This document shows positions 56,422 through 64,000 of a DNA stretch of 64,000 bases, piece after piece. The position numbers were made by a program, and so were the translations under genes. Within the stretch, counting starts at the first letter, position 1, and every line of letters starts with the position of its first letter. Under the pieces are notes generated by a model. That model was given only the letters and a program-made list of their open reading frames with translations. It ran no database searches and was not told the origin of the DNA. Source of the stretch: Pseudomonadota bacterium (GTDB taxonomy: Bacteria > Desulfobacterota > Desulfobulbia > Desulfobulbales > Desulfocapsaceae); NCBI GenBank assembly GCA_018821985.1, contig JAHJKP010000003.1, forward strand, positions 1-64,000. Direction: 5' to 3'.

Positions 56422-57636
56422 TTACAAGTTATAACCAACCTCACTGTGCTGGGTTAGATCCAATCCTTGAGTCTCGTCATCAGAGCTTACCCTAAGACCA
56501 ATGATCACGTCTATGACTTTCAAGAGAATAAAGGTCACAACAACCGAGTACGCTATGGTTGAGCCGACACCAATGGCCTGAACCACCAACTGATGCGGGT
56601 TCCCGTTAAGAAGTCCATTGCCGGCCGGATTTACAACAGATGACGCAAAGATACCGGTTGCCAAGGCGCCCCAGATCCCACCGACACCATGCACACCAAC
56701 CACGTCCAGTGAATCATCGTAACCAAGTTTGGACTTGGCAAGTACCGCAAGATAACAGAGCACACCAGCCACACCACCCATAATGATCGCAGAAACCGGA
56801 CTGACAAAACCTGCCCCCGGAGTAATTGCCACCAGCCCAGCCAGGGCGCCGGAGGCGACTCCCAAAGTGGTCGGTTTTCCCTGCACCTTCCATTCGGCAA
56901 TGACCCAGGCAAGGGCACCTGCACCTGTTGCCACCTGCGTCGTAAAAAGGGCAAGAACCGCAACAGGACTCGCACCAAGCGCACTCCCAGCGTTAAATCC
57001 AAACCAGCCGAACCAGAGCAGCCCGGCACCCAGAACAGTCATTGGCAGGTTGTGGGGATGCATGGAGTCACGGCCATATCCTTTTCGCTTACCAAGAACC
57101 AGGGCCGCCACCAGAGCTGCAGCACCAGAATTAATATGAATAACCGTACCGCCTGCAAAATCAAGGGCGCCCATCTTGAAGAGCCATCCTTCTTGCCCCC
57201 ACACCCAATGACAAACGGGGAGATAAACCAGCGTTGACCACAAGATCGTAAAGGCCAGAAAAGCGGTAAATTTCATCCGTTCGGCAAAGGCCCCGGTAAT
57301 CAACGCCGGAGTAATAATGGCAAACATGAGCTGAAAGGCACAAAACAGCAAGGACGGGATAGTAGCTGAATAAGGCCCCGGTTCAAGTCCTACACCTTTC
57401 AAAAAGATATGGTCAAGATTACCGATAAAATGACCGACATCCGGCCCAAAAGCCAGAGAATAGCCATAAACAACCCAGAGCACAGAGATAAGGCCCAGAC
57501 AAACAAAACTCTGCATAGTAGTTGCCAGCACGTTTTTACTGCGAACCAAGCCACTGTAAAACAGGGCCAGCCCCGGCGTCATCAACATCACCATTGCCGT
57601 GGCAATGAGCATAAAAGCTGTATCTCCAGTATCCAT
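56422..57636 (-). CDS. amtB: Ammonium transporter (copy 1)
   Basis: 404 residues from ATG 57636, selected because AAGGAGG is five bases upstream; two tandem ATGs make 57639 nearly equal. Eleven or so membrane helices are present. Conserved regions: TPGLALFYSGLVRSKNVL, HWVWGQEGWLF, DFAGGTVIHINSGAAALVAA (pore His) and DDSLDVVGVHGVGGIWGALA (second pore His). It conducts ammonia/ammonium and is blocked by P-II when nitrogen is plentiful. A sigma-54-type promoter (57755-57770) lies upstream. Confidence 0.96.
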   Translation of the reverse strand: MDTGDTAFMLIATAMVMLMTPGLALFYSGLVRSKNVLATTMQSFVCLGLISVLWVVYGYSLAFGPDVGHFIGNLDHIFLKGVGLEPGPYSATIPSLLFCAFQLMFAIITPALITGAFAERMKFTAFLAFTILWSTLVYLPVCHWVWGQEGWLFKMGALDFAGGTVIHINSGAAALVAALVLGKRKGYGRDSMHPHNLPMTVLGAGLLWFGWFGFNAGSALGASPVAVLALFTTQVATGAGALAWVIAEWKVQGKPTTLGVASGALAGLVAITPGAGFVSPVSAIIMGGVAGVLCYLAVLAKSKLGYDDSLDVVGVHGVGGIWGALATGIFASSVVNPAGNGLLNGNPHQLVVQAIGVGSTIAYSVVVTFILLKVIDVIIGLRVSSDDETQGLDLTQHSEVGYNL

Positions 57637-57754
57637 CATCTCCTCCTTGTTAACGCATTTAGTTATGTGGCTCTTAAAATTTCTCACCTAACGTTTCTGA
57701 ATAATCCGCCTGAGACAGAGAAATTCAGTGGAACCGCCCTCCTAACCAGAGTCC

Positions 57755-57770
57755 GGCAACAATCACGCCA
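57755..57770 (-). promoter_or_regulatory. Sigma-54-type promoter for amt copy 1
   Basis: On the minus strand the sequence TGGCGTGATTGTTGCC matches the -24/-12 consensus (TGGC at -24, TTGC at -12) with the right spacing between the GG and GC pairs. It lies about 120 bases before the amt start. NtrC-type activation is likely but the activator is not in the window. Confidence 0.7.
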
Positions 57771-57824
57771 AGAGCAAGGCGACCACAACAAACGTAGCTA
57801 GAATTGAGCAAAAGCCGTTTTTTT

Positions 57825-59048
57825 TTATTGATGATTATAAGCCGTCTCCGAATGTTCAACTGAATCAAGACCTACAGTTTCTTCCTCTTCTGTCAACCTG
57901 AGCCCCATGACTGAGTCAATAACCTTCAACAGAATCCAGCTGACCACCAGGGTATAGCTCCCAACAACCAAAACACCCATTGCCTGTTTTACCAATTGAG
58001 CAGAATTTCCAGCCAGCAGACCGTCAACTCCAGCAGGATTTACCTGGGTGGAAGCAAAAATCCCTAGACAGAGCGTGCCCACTACTCCGCCGACCCCATG
58101 GATTCCAACTACGTCAAGCGAGTCATCAAACTTGAACCGGCTTTTCAAACGTACGGCAAAAAAACAGACAACCCCAGCAAGAAGTCCAATAACAATGGCC
58201 GCATTAGGACCAACAAAACCGGCAGCCGGAGTGATCGTGGCAAGCCCGGCTATAGCCCCCGATGCAGCACCCAAGGTAGTGGCATTGCCCATGACAAATC
58301 GTTCCATCACCACCCACATGAGCATACCGGCCATGCCGGCAAGATGAGTAGCCACAAAGGCGGTTGCTGCAACCTCATTGGCAGCAAGGGCCGAGCCGCC
58401 ATTAAAACCAAACCAGCCAAACCACAGCAGACCTGTGCCCATCAAGGTCATTGGCAGATTGTGAGGCATAAAGCTTGTCCGGCCATATCCTCGTCTTGGC
58501 CCCACGACAAGAACAGCCGCTAAAGCTGCCGCCCCACAGGTTACATGGACAACAAGGCCACCGGCAAAATCAAGCACACCCATCTGCGCCAACCAGCCCC
58601 CCTTAGCCCAGACCCAGTGACAGACAGGATTATAAACTAACATTGTCCACAACAAAGCAAAGACCAGAAAGGGGGCAAAGCGTACCCGCTCAGCAAAGGC
58701 ACCAGTTATAAGGGCCGGGGTGATAATGGCAAACATGCACTGATAAATCATAAAAACAGTCTGCGGGATAGTGGTCGCGTAATCGGGACTGGGAGCATTC
58801 CCCACCCCATTCAAGGCAAACCATGACAAATCTCCTATTACCCCCGCGACATCAGGACCAAAAGACATTGAATAGCCCAGATAAACCCATTCAATGGAGA
58901 TAAGGGCAATCATGAAAAAACTCTGCATGATCGTCCCCAAAACATTCTTTCCGCGCACCATCCCGCCATAAAAAAGGGCAAGCCCGGGTGTCATTAGTAA
59001 CACCAGACCTGCCGACGCCAGGATAAATGCTGTATCTGCCTTGTCCAC
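57825..59048 (-). CDS. amtB: Ammonium transporter (copy 2)
   Basis: 407 residues from GTG 59048, chosen because AAGGAGAG lies five bases upstream and the protein then begins at the same point as copy 1. Conserved regions: TPGLALFYGGMVRGKNVLG, HWVWAKGGWLAQ, DFAGGLVVHVTCGAAALAAV (pore His) and DDSLDVVGIHGVGGVVGTLC. About 65 percent like copy 1 by eye, so a duplication. It lies 188 bases upstream of copy 1 on the same strand, and the copy 1 promoter is in that gap. Two Amt proteins with one P-II are common in Desulfobacterota. Confidence 0.96.
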   Translation of the reverse strand: MDKADTAFILASAGLVLLMTPGLALFYGGMVRGKNVLGTIMQSFFMIALISIEWVYLGYSMSFGPDVAGVIGDLSWFALNGVGNAPSPDYATTIPQTVFMIYQCMFAIITPALITGAFAERVRFAPFLVFALLWTMLVYNPVCHWVWAKGGWLAQMGVLDFAGGLVVHVTCGAAALAAVLVVGPRRGYGRTSFMPHNLPMTLMGTGLLWFGWFGFNGGSALAANEVAATAFVATHLAGMAGMLMWVVMERFVMGNATTLGAASGAIAGLATITPAAGFVGPNAAIVIGLLAGVVCFFAVRLKSRFKFDDSLDVVGIHGVGGVVGTLCLGIFASTQVNPAGVDGLLAGNSAQLVKQAMGVLVVGSYTLVVSWILLKVIDSVMGLRLTEEEETVGLDSVEHSETAYNHQ

Positions 59049-59179
59049 CTTTTCTCTCCTTGCTAATTTGAATAAGATGCACGGGACAATCTCCCCCCTC
59101 CCGTACACTACCAGACCAGACGCTGTTCCTTACTCCACAGAGGAGCTATATAAGCGGCACAAAAACAATGACCTTATCA

Positions 59180-59195
59180 TACAAATGGCATGCCA
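59180..59195 (-). promoter_or_regulatory. Weak sigma-54-like promoter for amt copy 2
   Basis: TGGCATGCCATTTGTA on the minus strand matches -24/-12 spacing, but the invariant GC at -12 reads GT. It lies about 132 bases before the copy 2 start. It may be a weak or non-functional site. Confidence 0.35.
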
Positions 59196-59268
59196 GACTC
59201 CTTAAAAGTAGATAACAATCAGAAACAATACAATATTATCCCTAAAAGATAGCAATCCTCACCGAGGT

Positions 59269-59292
59269 GAATTTTACATTTCCGTAAAATTC
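59269..59292. promoter_or_regulatory. Perfect 9-bp palindrome upstream of the mtnA-PilZ gene
   Basis: GAATTTTAC and GTAAAATTC with six bases between them. It lies in the divergent region between amt copy 2 and mtnA (59049-59468), about 180 bases before the mtnA start. It could be an operator; no regulator is known. Confidence 0.4.
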
Positions 59293-59308
59293 GATGAGAA
59301 AGATATCA

Positions 59309-59341
59309 ATTTTGTCAATTTTGATCAAAAAATGACAAAAT
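59309..59341. promoter_or_regulatory. 33-bp nested palindrome upstream of mtnA-PilZ
   Basis: Perfect outer arms ATTTTGTCA and TGACAAAAT flank a palindromic TTGATCAA centre. It lies about 130 bases before the mtnA start. Its size and symmetry suggest a dimeric repressor site or a pair of half sites. Confidence 0.45.
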
Positions 59342-59468
59342 AATCCAATCTTTTTCTCTCATGAAATTATTTTACATTTTATCACAGGGTGAGTATTCTA
59401 AAAAAGAAAAGATCCTCACCGTCGTCATTGTCACCGTTTTCCCCTATAAAAAAGAGAACCTTTCTGCC

Positions 59469-60950
59469 ATGAATATCAATGGACGCCACTTCAGGACCAT
59501 CTGGCCAGACCCGGAAAACAGGAACAAGATCTGTATTATTGACCAGCGTCAGCTTCCACACCAATTTCTCATCGAGACTCTGACCTGCCTCGACGATTCG
59601 ATAAGAGCCATCAAAGATATGCATGTACGAGGTGCAGGCCTGATTGGTGCCACTGCAGGGTTTGGCATGTATCTGGCGGCGATCCATGCTCCGGATCATG
59701 GCGTGAATGAGAAGCTGGAACAGGCAGCGATATTATTAAAGAGAAGTCGACCCACCGCCAGAAATCTGGGATGGGCTGTTGAACGTGTTCTTGCCGCAGT
59801 TACAAAAATTGAGGACGGAATAGATAAAAAGAAGGCAGCATACAAAACTGCCTGTGAAATCGCAGACGAAGACGCCGCATTCTGTAAGCAGATTGGTATC
59901 CACGGCCTCAAACTCATTGCTGCCATCAGCAAAGAGAAGAATGGAGAACCGGTTAATATCCTCACCCACTGCAATGCTGGATGGCTGGCCTTTGTTGATT
60001 ATGGCAGCGCCACAGCCCCTATATACGCAGCAAGAGACGCAGGAATAGATGTGCATGTATGGGTGGATGAGACCCGCCCCTGGAATCAAGGGGCAAAGCT
60101 CACGACTTGGGAACTGCAACAGGAAGGTATTGCCAACACATTGATAACCGATAATACCGGCGGCCACTTGATGCAAAACGGCATGGTAGATATGGTCATT
60201 GTTGGGACCGACCGTACAACCCACACTGGAGATGTGGCCAACAAAATCGGAACCTACCTGAAGGCTCTGGCCGCCCATGACAACAATATCCCGTTTTATG
60301 TTGCCCTGCCCTCCTCTACCTTTGACTGGGAACTGGAAGACGGCAACGACATCCCCATCGAACAGCGATCAGGCGAGGAAATCACCCGGATCAGCGGCAT
60401 GAATGATAAGACAGGGGAGATCGAGACCGTTCGACTGGTTGCACCCGGAACACAGGCCATCAATTACAGTTTTGACGTAACACCAGCACGACTTATCAGC
60501 GGACTTATTACGGAAAGGGGAATCGTCCAGGCTAACAAAGAGGCAATTGACACTCTTTTCCCGGACAAGACAAAAACTGAATCGAGGATAACCATGACAC
60601 CCACAGAACATAGACATTTTATTCGTAAGAATGCCCTCCACCTTCTCGACTATCTCATCATCGACCAGAATGGCCTGCAAACAACATACTCCATGGGGCG
60701 GACCCTGGATGTAAGCGAAAAAGGCCTCAAGCTGGAGACAACCCAGCCGATATCACAAGGGGACACCCTGCTGATTACGGTTGGTGTAGAGGATGACCTT
60801 GTAGATCTTCGCGGCGATGTTGTCCATACAGAGATGCTTGACGGACGTCACATTACCGGCATTGAATTTCAGGATATCTCAGAAAACGGAAAAAGAATTT
60901 TCAAAAAATATGCAGAGGCTTTTCACTCAGCACGCGCTCAAAGCTCCTGA
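59469..60950 (+). CDS. mtnA: Methylthioribose-1-phosphate isomerase fused to PilZ
   Basis: 493 residues from ATG 59469; an earlier ATG at 59361 adds an unlikely hydrophobic N terminus. Residues about 1-360 are MtnA: IKDMHVRGAGLIGATAGFGM, RPTARNLGWAVERV, LTHCNAGWLA with the catalytic Cys, WVDETRPWNQGAKLTTWEL and VGTDRTTHTGDVANKIGTYL with the catalytic Asp. Residues about 375-490 are a PilZ domain with both c-di-GMP motifs intact: RHFIR (RxxxR) and DVSEKG (D/NxSxxG). MtnA isomerises methylthioribose 1-phosphate in methionine salvage. The fusion suggests allosteric c-di-GMP control or reassigned function. No other salvage gene is in the window. Confidence 0.85.
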   Translation: MNINGRHFRTIWPDPENRNKICIIDQRQLPHQFLIETLTCLDDSIRAIKDMHVRGAGLIGATAGFGMYLAAIHAPDHGVNEKLEQAAILLKRSRPTARNLGWAVERVLAAVTKIEDGIDKKKAAYKTACEIADEDAAFCKQIGIHGLKLIAAISKEKNGEPVNILTHCNAGWLAFVDYGSATAPIYAARDAGIDVHVWVDETRPWNQGAKLTTWELQQEGIANTLITDNTGGHLMQNGMVDMVIVGTDRTTHTGDVANKIGTYLKALAAHDNNIPFYVALPSSTFDWELEDGNDIPIEQRSGEEITRISGMNDKTGEIETVRLVAPGTQAINYSFDVTPARLISGLITERGIVQANKEAIDTLFPDKTKTESRITMTPTEHRHFIRKNALHLLDYLIIDQNGLQTTYSMGRTLDVSEKGLKLETTQPISQGDTLLITVGVEDDLVDLRGDVVHTEMLDGRHITGIEFQDISENGKRIFKKYAEAFHSARAQSS

Positions 60951-61017
60951 TTTTCATTACAATTCGGCCGCACGCTCAAAGCATGGAAACGAGACATCCC
61001 GCCAATACAGATATTTT

Positions 61018-62037
61018 TCATTGAGACAAAACACTGTGCGCCGCAACAGTCTTTCCTGTCTCAATAGCAGATCCCTGAAGATAACTGTACGCTCCGACAT
61101 AAACATTTTCGTTCAACACACAGTCTTTCATGATGACTCCGTTTTCCAGGATACAATTTTTTCCTACAACGGAATGACCTGTGAGATGTACACCCGGATA
61201 AATGGTAACATCCAGACCGACTTTCACCTCAGGGGCTATGGAAGTGGTCGCCGGGTCATACATGGTAACCCCCTCCAGCATCAATTGCCGGTTGCGACGC
61301 ATCTGTAACTCCTTGTGCGCCTCCGCCAGCTCAATCCTTGAATTTACCCCCAGAACCTCCTGTGATAATGGCACCATATACTTTTCAACAGAATATTGTT
61401 GTGCTGTCGCCATAGCAACAATATCAGTAAGATAAACCTCACCCTGACTATTATCAGTTCCAACCTTTTTCAAGCTTGCAAAGAGAAAGTCCGCATTCAC
61501 ACAGTAAATCCCGGCATTGATCTCCCTTATTTTTTTTTGCTCAACGGTGGCATCTTTTTCTTCGACAATAGAAAGTACTTTACCGGCATCATTGCTAATA
61601 ATTCGTCCGTAATTCGTAGGATTTTCAAGGACAGTTGTCATAACCGTAAGTGGCCCCCCAGTGGCAAGGTGCTGCCTGTACATCTGCTCCAGGCTTTCAC
61701 TCTGAATCAACGGGGTATCACCACAAAGGATCATAACCGTACCGGTCTTGCTGCCGATTATCGGCTCCGCACAGAGCACGGCATGGCCTGTACCCAGTTG
61801 TTCTTGCTGGACGCAGAGCTCTACATCAAAGGGGGCAAGAGACCGTTGCACCTCATCACGCTGGTGACCGATGACAGCAACGGTTTTTTCTGCCCCTAAA
61901 GGCTTGACCGCAGTCAGGACATGATGCAACATCGGGGCATAAAAAACATGGTGCAAAACCTTGGCCATTTCTGACTTCATGCGGGTACCTTTCCCGGCTG
62001 CCAGAATGATAATAGAAAAATTTGATTGATCGCTCAC
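61018..62037 (-). CDS. GlmU-like UDP-GlcNAc pyrophosphorylase, short
   Basis: 339 residues versus about 455 for bifunctional GlmU. The uridylyltransferase domain is complete: IILAAGKGTRMKSEMAKVLH at the N terminus, QLGTGHAVLCAEPI and CGDTPLI (metal-binding Asp). A short left-handed beta-helix (about 255-339, VTIYPGVHLTGHSVVGKNC) ends abruptly, so the acetyltransferase active site is missing. It would make UDP-GlcNAc from UTP and GlcNAc 1-phosphate, while the acetyltransferase step must be elsewhere. It converges with mtnA. Confidence 0.9.
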   Translation of the reverse strand: MSDQSNFSIIILAAGKGTRMKSEMAKVLHHVFYAPMLHHVLTAVKPLGAEKTVAVIGHQRDEVQRSLAPFDVELCVQQEQLGTGHAVLCAEPIIGSKTGTVMILCGDTPLIQSESLEQMYRQHLATGGPLTVMTTVLENPTNYGRIISNDAGKVLSIVEEKDATVEQKKIREINAGIYCVNADFLFASLKKVGTDNSQGEVYLTDIVAMATAQQYSVEKYMVPLSQEVLGVNSRIELAEAHKELQMRRNRQLMLEGVTMYDPATTSIAPEVKVGLDVTIYPGVHLTGHSVVGKNCILENGVIMKDCVLNENVYVGAYSYLQGSAIETGKTVAAHSVLSQ

Positions 62038-62113
62038 AATAAGTCCATTAAGTTGAATAAAATGTAGCTGTTTAACAGGGCCTGTTATTTTGATTGCGTT
62101 GGATTGTTTTTAC

Positions 62114-63511
62114 ATGAATAAAGATACTCTCAAAAAAATAGCCGAAATCGTTGGCCGTGAACACTGTACCACCAGCCTCGAGGATCTGCATTGTTATTCC
62201 TACGACGGCACCAGGAAGACCTTTCTTCCCGAAGTCGTGGCCTTTCCTGACTCCACGGATCAGGTAGTTGCATTAATGCGTCTGGCCAGCACTCATGTCT
62301 TTCCTGTGGTGGCCAGAGGTGCTGGCAGCGGTATGACCGGCGGTTCCCTACCTATAAAAGGCGGTATGGTGCTGACACTCTCCCGCCTGAACCGTATTCT
62401 GGAGATCGACAGGGACAACCAGATTGCCATCGTTGAGCCAGGTGTCATTACCGGAGAATTCCAGCAGAAGGTAAAAGAACTTGGTCTGTTTTACCCCCCC
62501 GACCCGGCCAGTCTTAAGTTCTGTACCATGGGCGGCAACGCGGCCGAATGCGCGGGCGGCCCTTCCGCCGTCAAATACGGAGTGACCAAGGATTTTATCA
62601 TTGGCCTGGAAGTAGTGCTAGCCAGTGGAGAGATTCTGACGACCGGGACCCGCACCGAAAAGGGGGTAGTCGGTTACGATCTGACCCGACTGTTCATTGG
62701 CTCGGAGGGGACCTTAGGCATCATCACCAAAATAATCACCCGCCTCATCCCCCTGCCGGAACACAAAGAGACATTTCTGATCAGTTCCAACTCACTGCCC
62801 CAGGCAACTGCCCTTGTGGCTGAACTCCTGAACAACAATATCCGCCCTTGCACCCTTGAATATATGGACAGAACCGCACTGGGATTGGTAGCAAAACTGT
62901 TGCCGGAACCACCTGTACCAGATATCCAGGCCATGCTCCTGCTCGAGATTGACGGCAGCAGGAGCGCTGTTCGCGAGCAGGCAGAACGCCTCCATCTGCT
63001 TCTGAACAGAACTCCCCATTGCACCATCAAACAGGCGGACACAGAAGCAGAAAGAGAGGAGCTGTGGCGAGCCAGGAGATCCATCTCGCCTGCCACCTTT
63101 CAGTTGAGCCCCCATAAAATCAGCGAGGATGTGGTTGTGCCCCGCACCCGGATCCCCGATCTTGTCCAATTTACCGAAAAGCTGGCCCGGGAACTCGGTC
63201 TCACCATTCTCACCTTCGGCCATGCCGGGGATGGTAATATCCATGTCAATATCATGCTGGACCTTGACCAGGAAGAGCAACGCCGCAGGGGAGAAATTGC
63301 AAGAGAGCGGCTTTTCCGCCAAGTCATCCACCTTGCAGGAACCTTATCCGGAGAACATGGAATCGGCATCACCAAATCTAAATTTCTACCCCTTGAGCTG
63401 AACGACATCACCCTGAAGATCATGAAACAACTAAAAGCACTCTTCGATCCGCAAGGAATCCTCAATCCCGGAAAGATATTCCCGACAGAGACTTCAGCTA
63501 ACCCCTTGTAA
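62114..63511 (+). CDS. glcD: FAD-linked oxidase, GlcD type (glycolate/lactate dehydrogenase)
   Basis: 465 residues from ATG 62114; an alternative TTG at 62090 is less likely. The FAD-binding PCMH domain has VVARGAGSGMTGGSLP, PPDPASLKFCTMGGNAAEC and GSEGTLGIITKIITRLIPLP. The C-terminal cap has LTFGHAGDGNIHVNIMLD, and SGEHGIGITKSKFL near the end. Such enzymes oxidise D-lactate or glycolate; a LutA/GlcF partner is not in the window, so the acceptor is unknown. The gene lies 76 bases from glmU on the other strand, so the two share a divergent promoter region. Confidence 0.9.
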   Translation: MNKDTLKKIAEIVGREHCTTSLEDLHCYSYDGTRKTFLPEVVAFPDSTDQVVALMRLASTHVFPVVARGAGSGMTGGSLPIKGGMVLTLSRLNRILEIDRDNQIAIVEPGVITGEFQQKVKELGLFYPPDPASLKFCTMGGNAAECAGGPSAVKYGVTKDFIIGLEVVLASGEILTTGTRTEKGVVGYDLTRLFIGSEGTLGIITKIITRLIPLPEHKETFLISSNSLPQATALVAELLNNNIRPCTLEYMDRTALGLVAKLLPEPPVPDIQAMLLLEIDGSRSAVREQAERLHLLLNRTPHCTIKQADTEAEREELWRARRSISPATFQLSPHKISEDVVVPRTRIPDLVQFTEKLARELGLTILTFGHAGDGNIHVNIMLDLDQEEQRRRGEIARERLFRQVIHLAGTLSGEHGIGITKSKFLPLELNDITLKIMKQLKALFDPQGILNPGKIFPTETSANPL

Positions 63512-63724
63512 CAGCCTAACAACAGTGCCACAAAAAATGGCCGGAAAAGGAACTGTCTCTTGCATAATACCTTCTAATTCTCTTATGGTTTTTGAAAATT
63601 CCATTGACAGACTGAGAAGTTCTATTTATAAAAGGAGATTCTTTTCAGAAATTAGCTATTTTTTTTAAAAGGAAGATGCCGTTCAACGGTTTCTTCCTCG
63701 AACCTAGATACACTGGAGTCCTAA

Positions 63725-63916
63725 ATGATAGAAGTAGAAGTTCGTGGAGATATTGAATACGCCATCAGACAATTGAAGAAAAAGCTGCAGATCGATGGTA
63801 TTAAAAGAGAATTGAAACGTCGTGAATGCTATGAGAAACCCAGCATCATGAAGCGTCGCAAACAAGCCGAGGCCCGCAGAAAGCTTCGGAAATTCAATCG
63901 CACACGAAGGGCGTAG
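63725..63916 (+). CDS. rpsU: 30S ribosomal protein S21
   Basis: 63 residues, highly basic. It begins MIEVEVRGDIEYAIRQLKKK, a slightly divergent S21 start, and contains RRECYEKPSIMKRRKQAEAR, the family core. S21 sits near the anti-Shine-Dalgarno and helps initiation. GGAG precedes the start. The 213 bases before it are AT-rich and probably hold its promoter. Confidence 0.95.
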   Translation: MIEVEVRGDIEYAIRQLKKKLQIDGIKRELKRRECYEKPSIMKRRKQAEARRKLRKFNRTRRA

Positions 63917-64000
63917 GCTCACAGAGGCAGTAAACGCCTGGAGCTTTTCCAAGCCCTGGGCGTTGATTCCTTTCTCTGCCGAGAACCTGCAGCACATCTT

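Noticed and set aside
62090-62113. TTG start for the FAD-linked oxidase
   Set aside because: ATG 62114 gives the normal N terminus and the TTG has no RBS.

Overview
The window (about 64 kb, mid-GC) looks like the chromosome of a sulfate-reducing or sulfur-disproportionating Desulfobacterota bacterium, probably near the Desulfobulbales. I infer this from the gene set: an arylpyruvate oxidoreductase/phenylacetate-CoA ligase/branched-chain amino-acid transport cluster, type III glutamine synthetase, NhaD, and a mercury-methylation pair hgcAB. No phage, insertion sequence or CRISPR array was seen.

Bases 1-20,340 are an accessory region. It opens with the 3' end of a gene whose product has at least 95 consecutive aspartates, closed by a terminator. 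Next come a small protein, a predicted alpha/alpha-toroid protein, a protein with two DUF2156 (LPG_synthase_C/GNAT-like) domains fused to a cyanophycin-synthetase-type ATP-grasp domain, and a SET-domain protein. On the opposite strand are a Mur-ligase/ATP-grasp-like/CapA protein, a lipoprotein hydrolase with a lamin-tail domain, a second double-DUF2156 protein, a nucleotidyltransferase-APH kinase fusion, a LuxR regulator, and a type I secretion membrane-fusion protein and ABC transporter. Poly-alpha-aspartate is the backbone of cyanophycin. A ribosomally made poly-Asp tract beside amino-acid ligases and GNAT-type transferases therefore suggests a system that decorates, and may export, a genetically encoded poly-aspartate. 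This is an inference and the best candidate here for an undescribed system.

Bases 20,655-34,114 hold a small conserved protein, rph, and a long minus-strand metabolic cluster: iorA-iorB, two paaK genes, an ACT protein and livJHMGF. It would oxidise aromatic and branched 2-oxo acids and import amino acids. An FG-GAP/VCBS exported protein is separated from it by a terminator. The 34,115-35,039 gap contains a possible small RNA.

Bases 35,040-46,745 carry nhaD, a truncated C69 dipeptidase fragment, an ABC-F ATPase, a radical-SAM protein, eptA, dgkA, rnc, tRNA-Cys, glgP and a TPR protein.

Bases 46,746-50,495 hold a cysteine-synthase fragment, hgcB, hgcA, hemH and a ZIP transporter. The hgcA reading frame continues upstream of the first apparent start through an in-frame TGA. 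That TGA is followed at the right distance by a hairpin with a GGUCU apical loop, as in E. coli fdhF, so hgcA probably encodes a selenoprotein with Cys-Sec-Gly-Pro near its N terminus.

Bases 50,603-59,195 form a nitrogen block (glnN, glnD, P-II and two amt genes) with a sigma-54-type promoter. The window ends with a methylthioribose-1-phosphate isomerase fused to PilZ, a short GlmU-like uridylyltransferase, an FAD-linked oxidase and rpsU.
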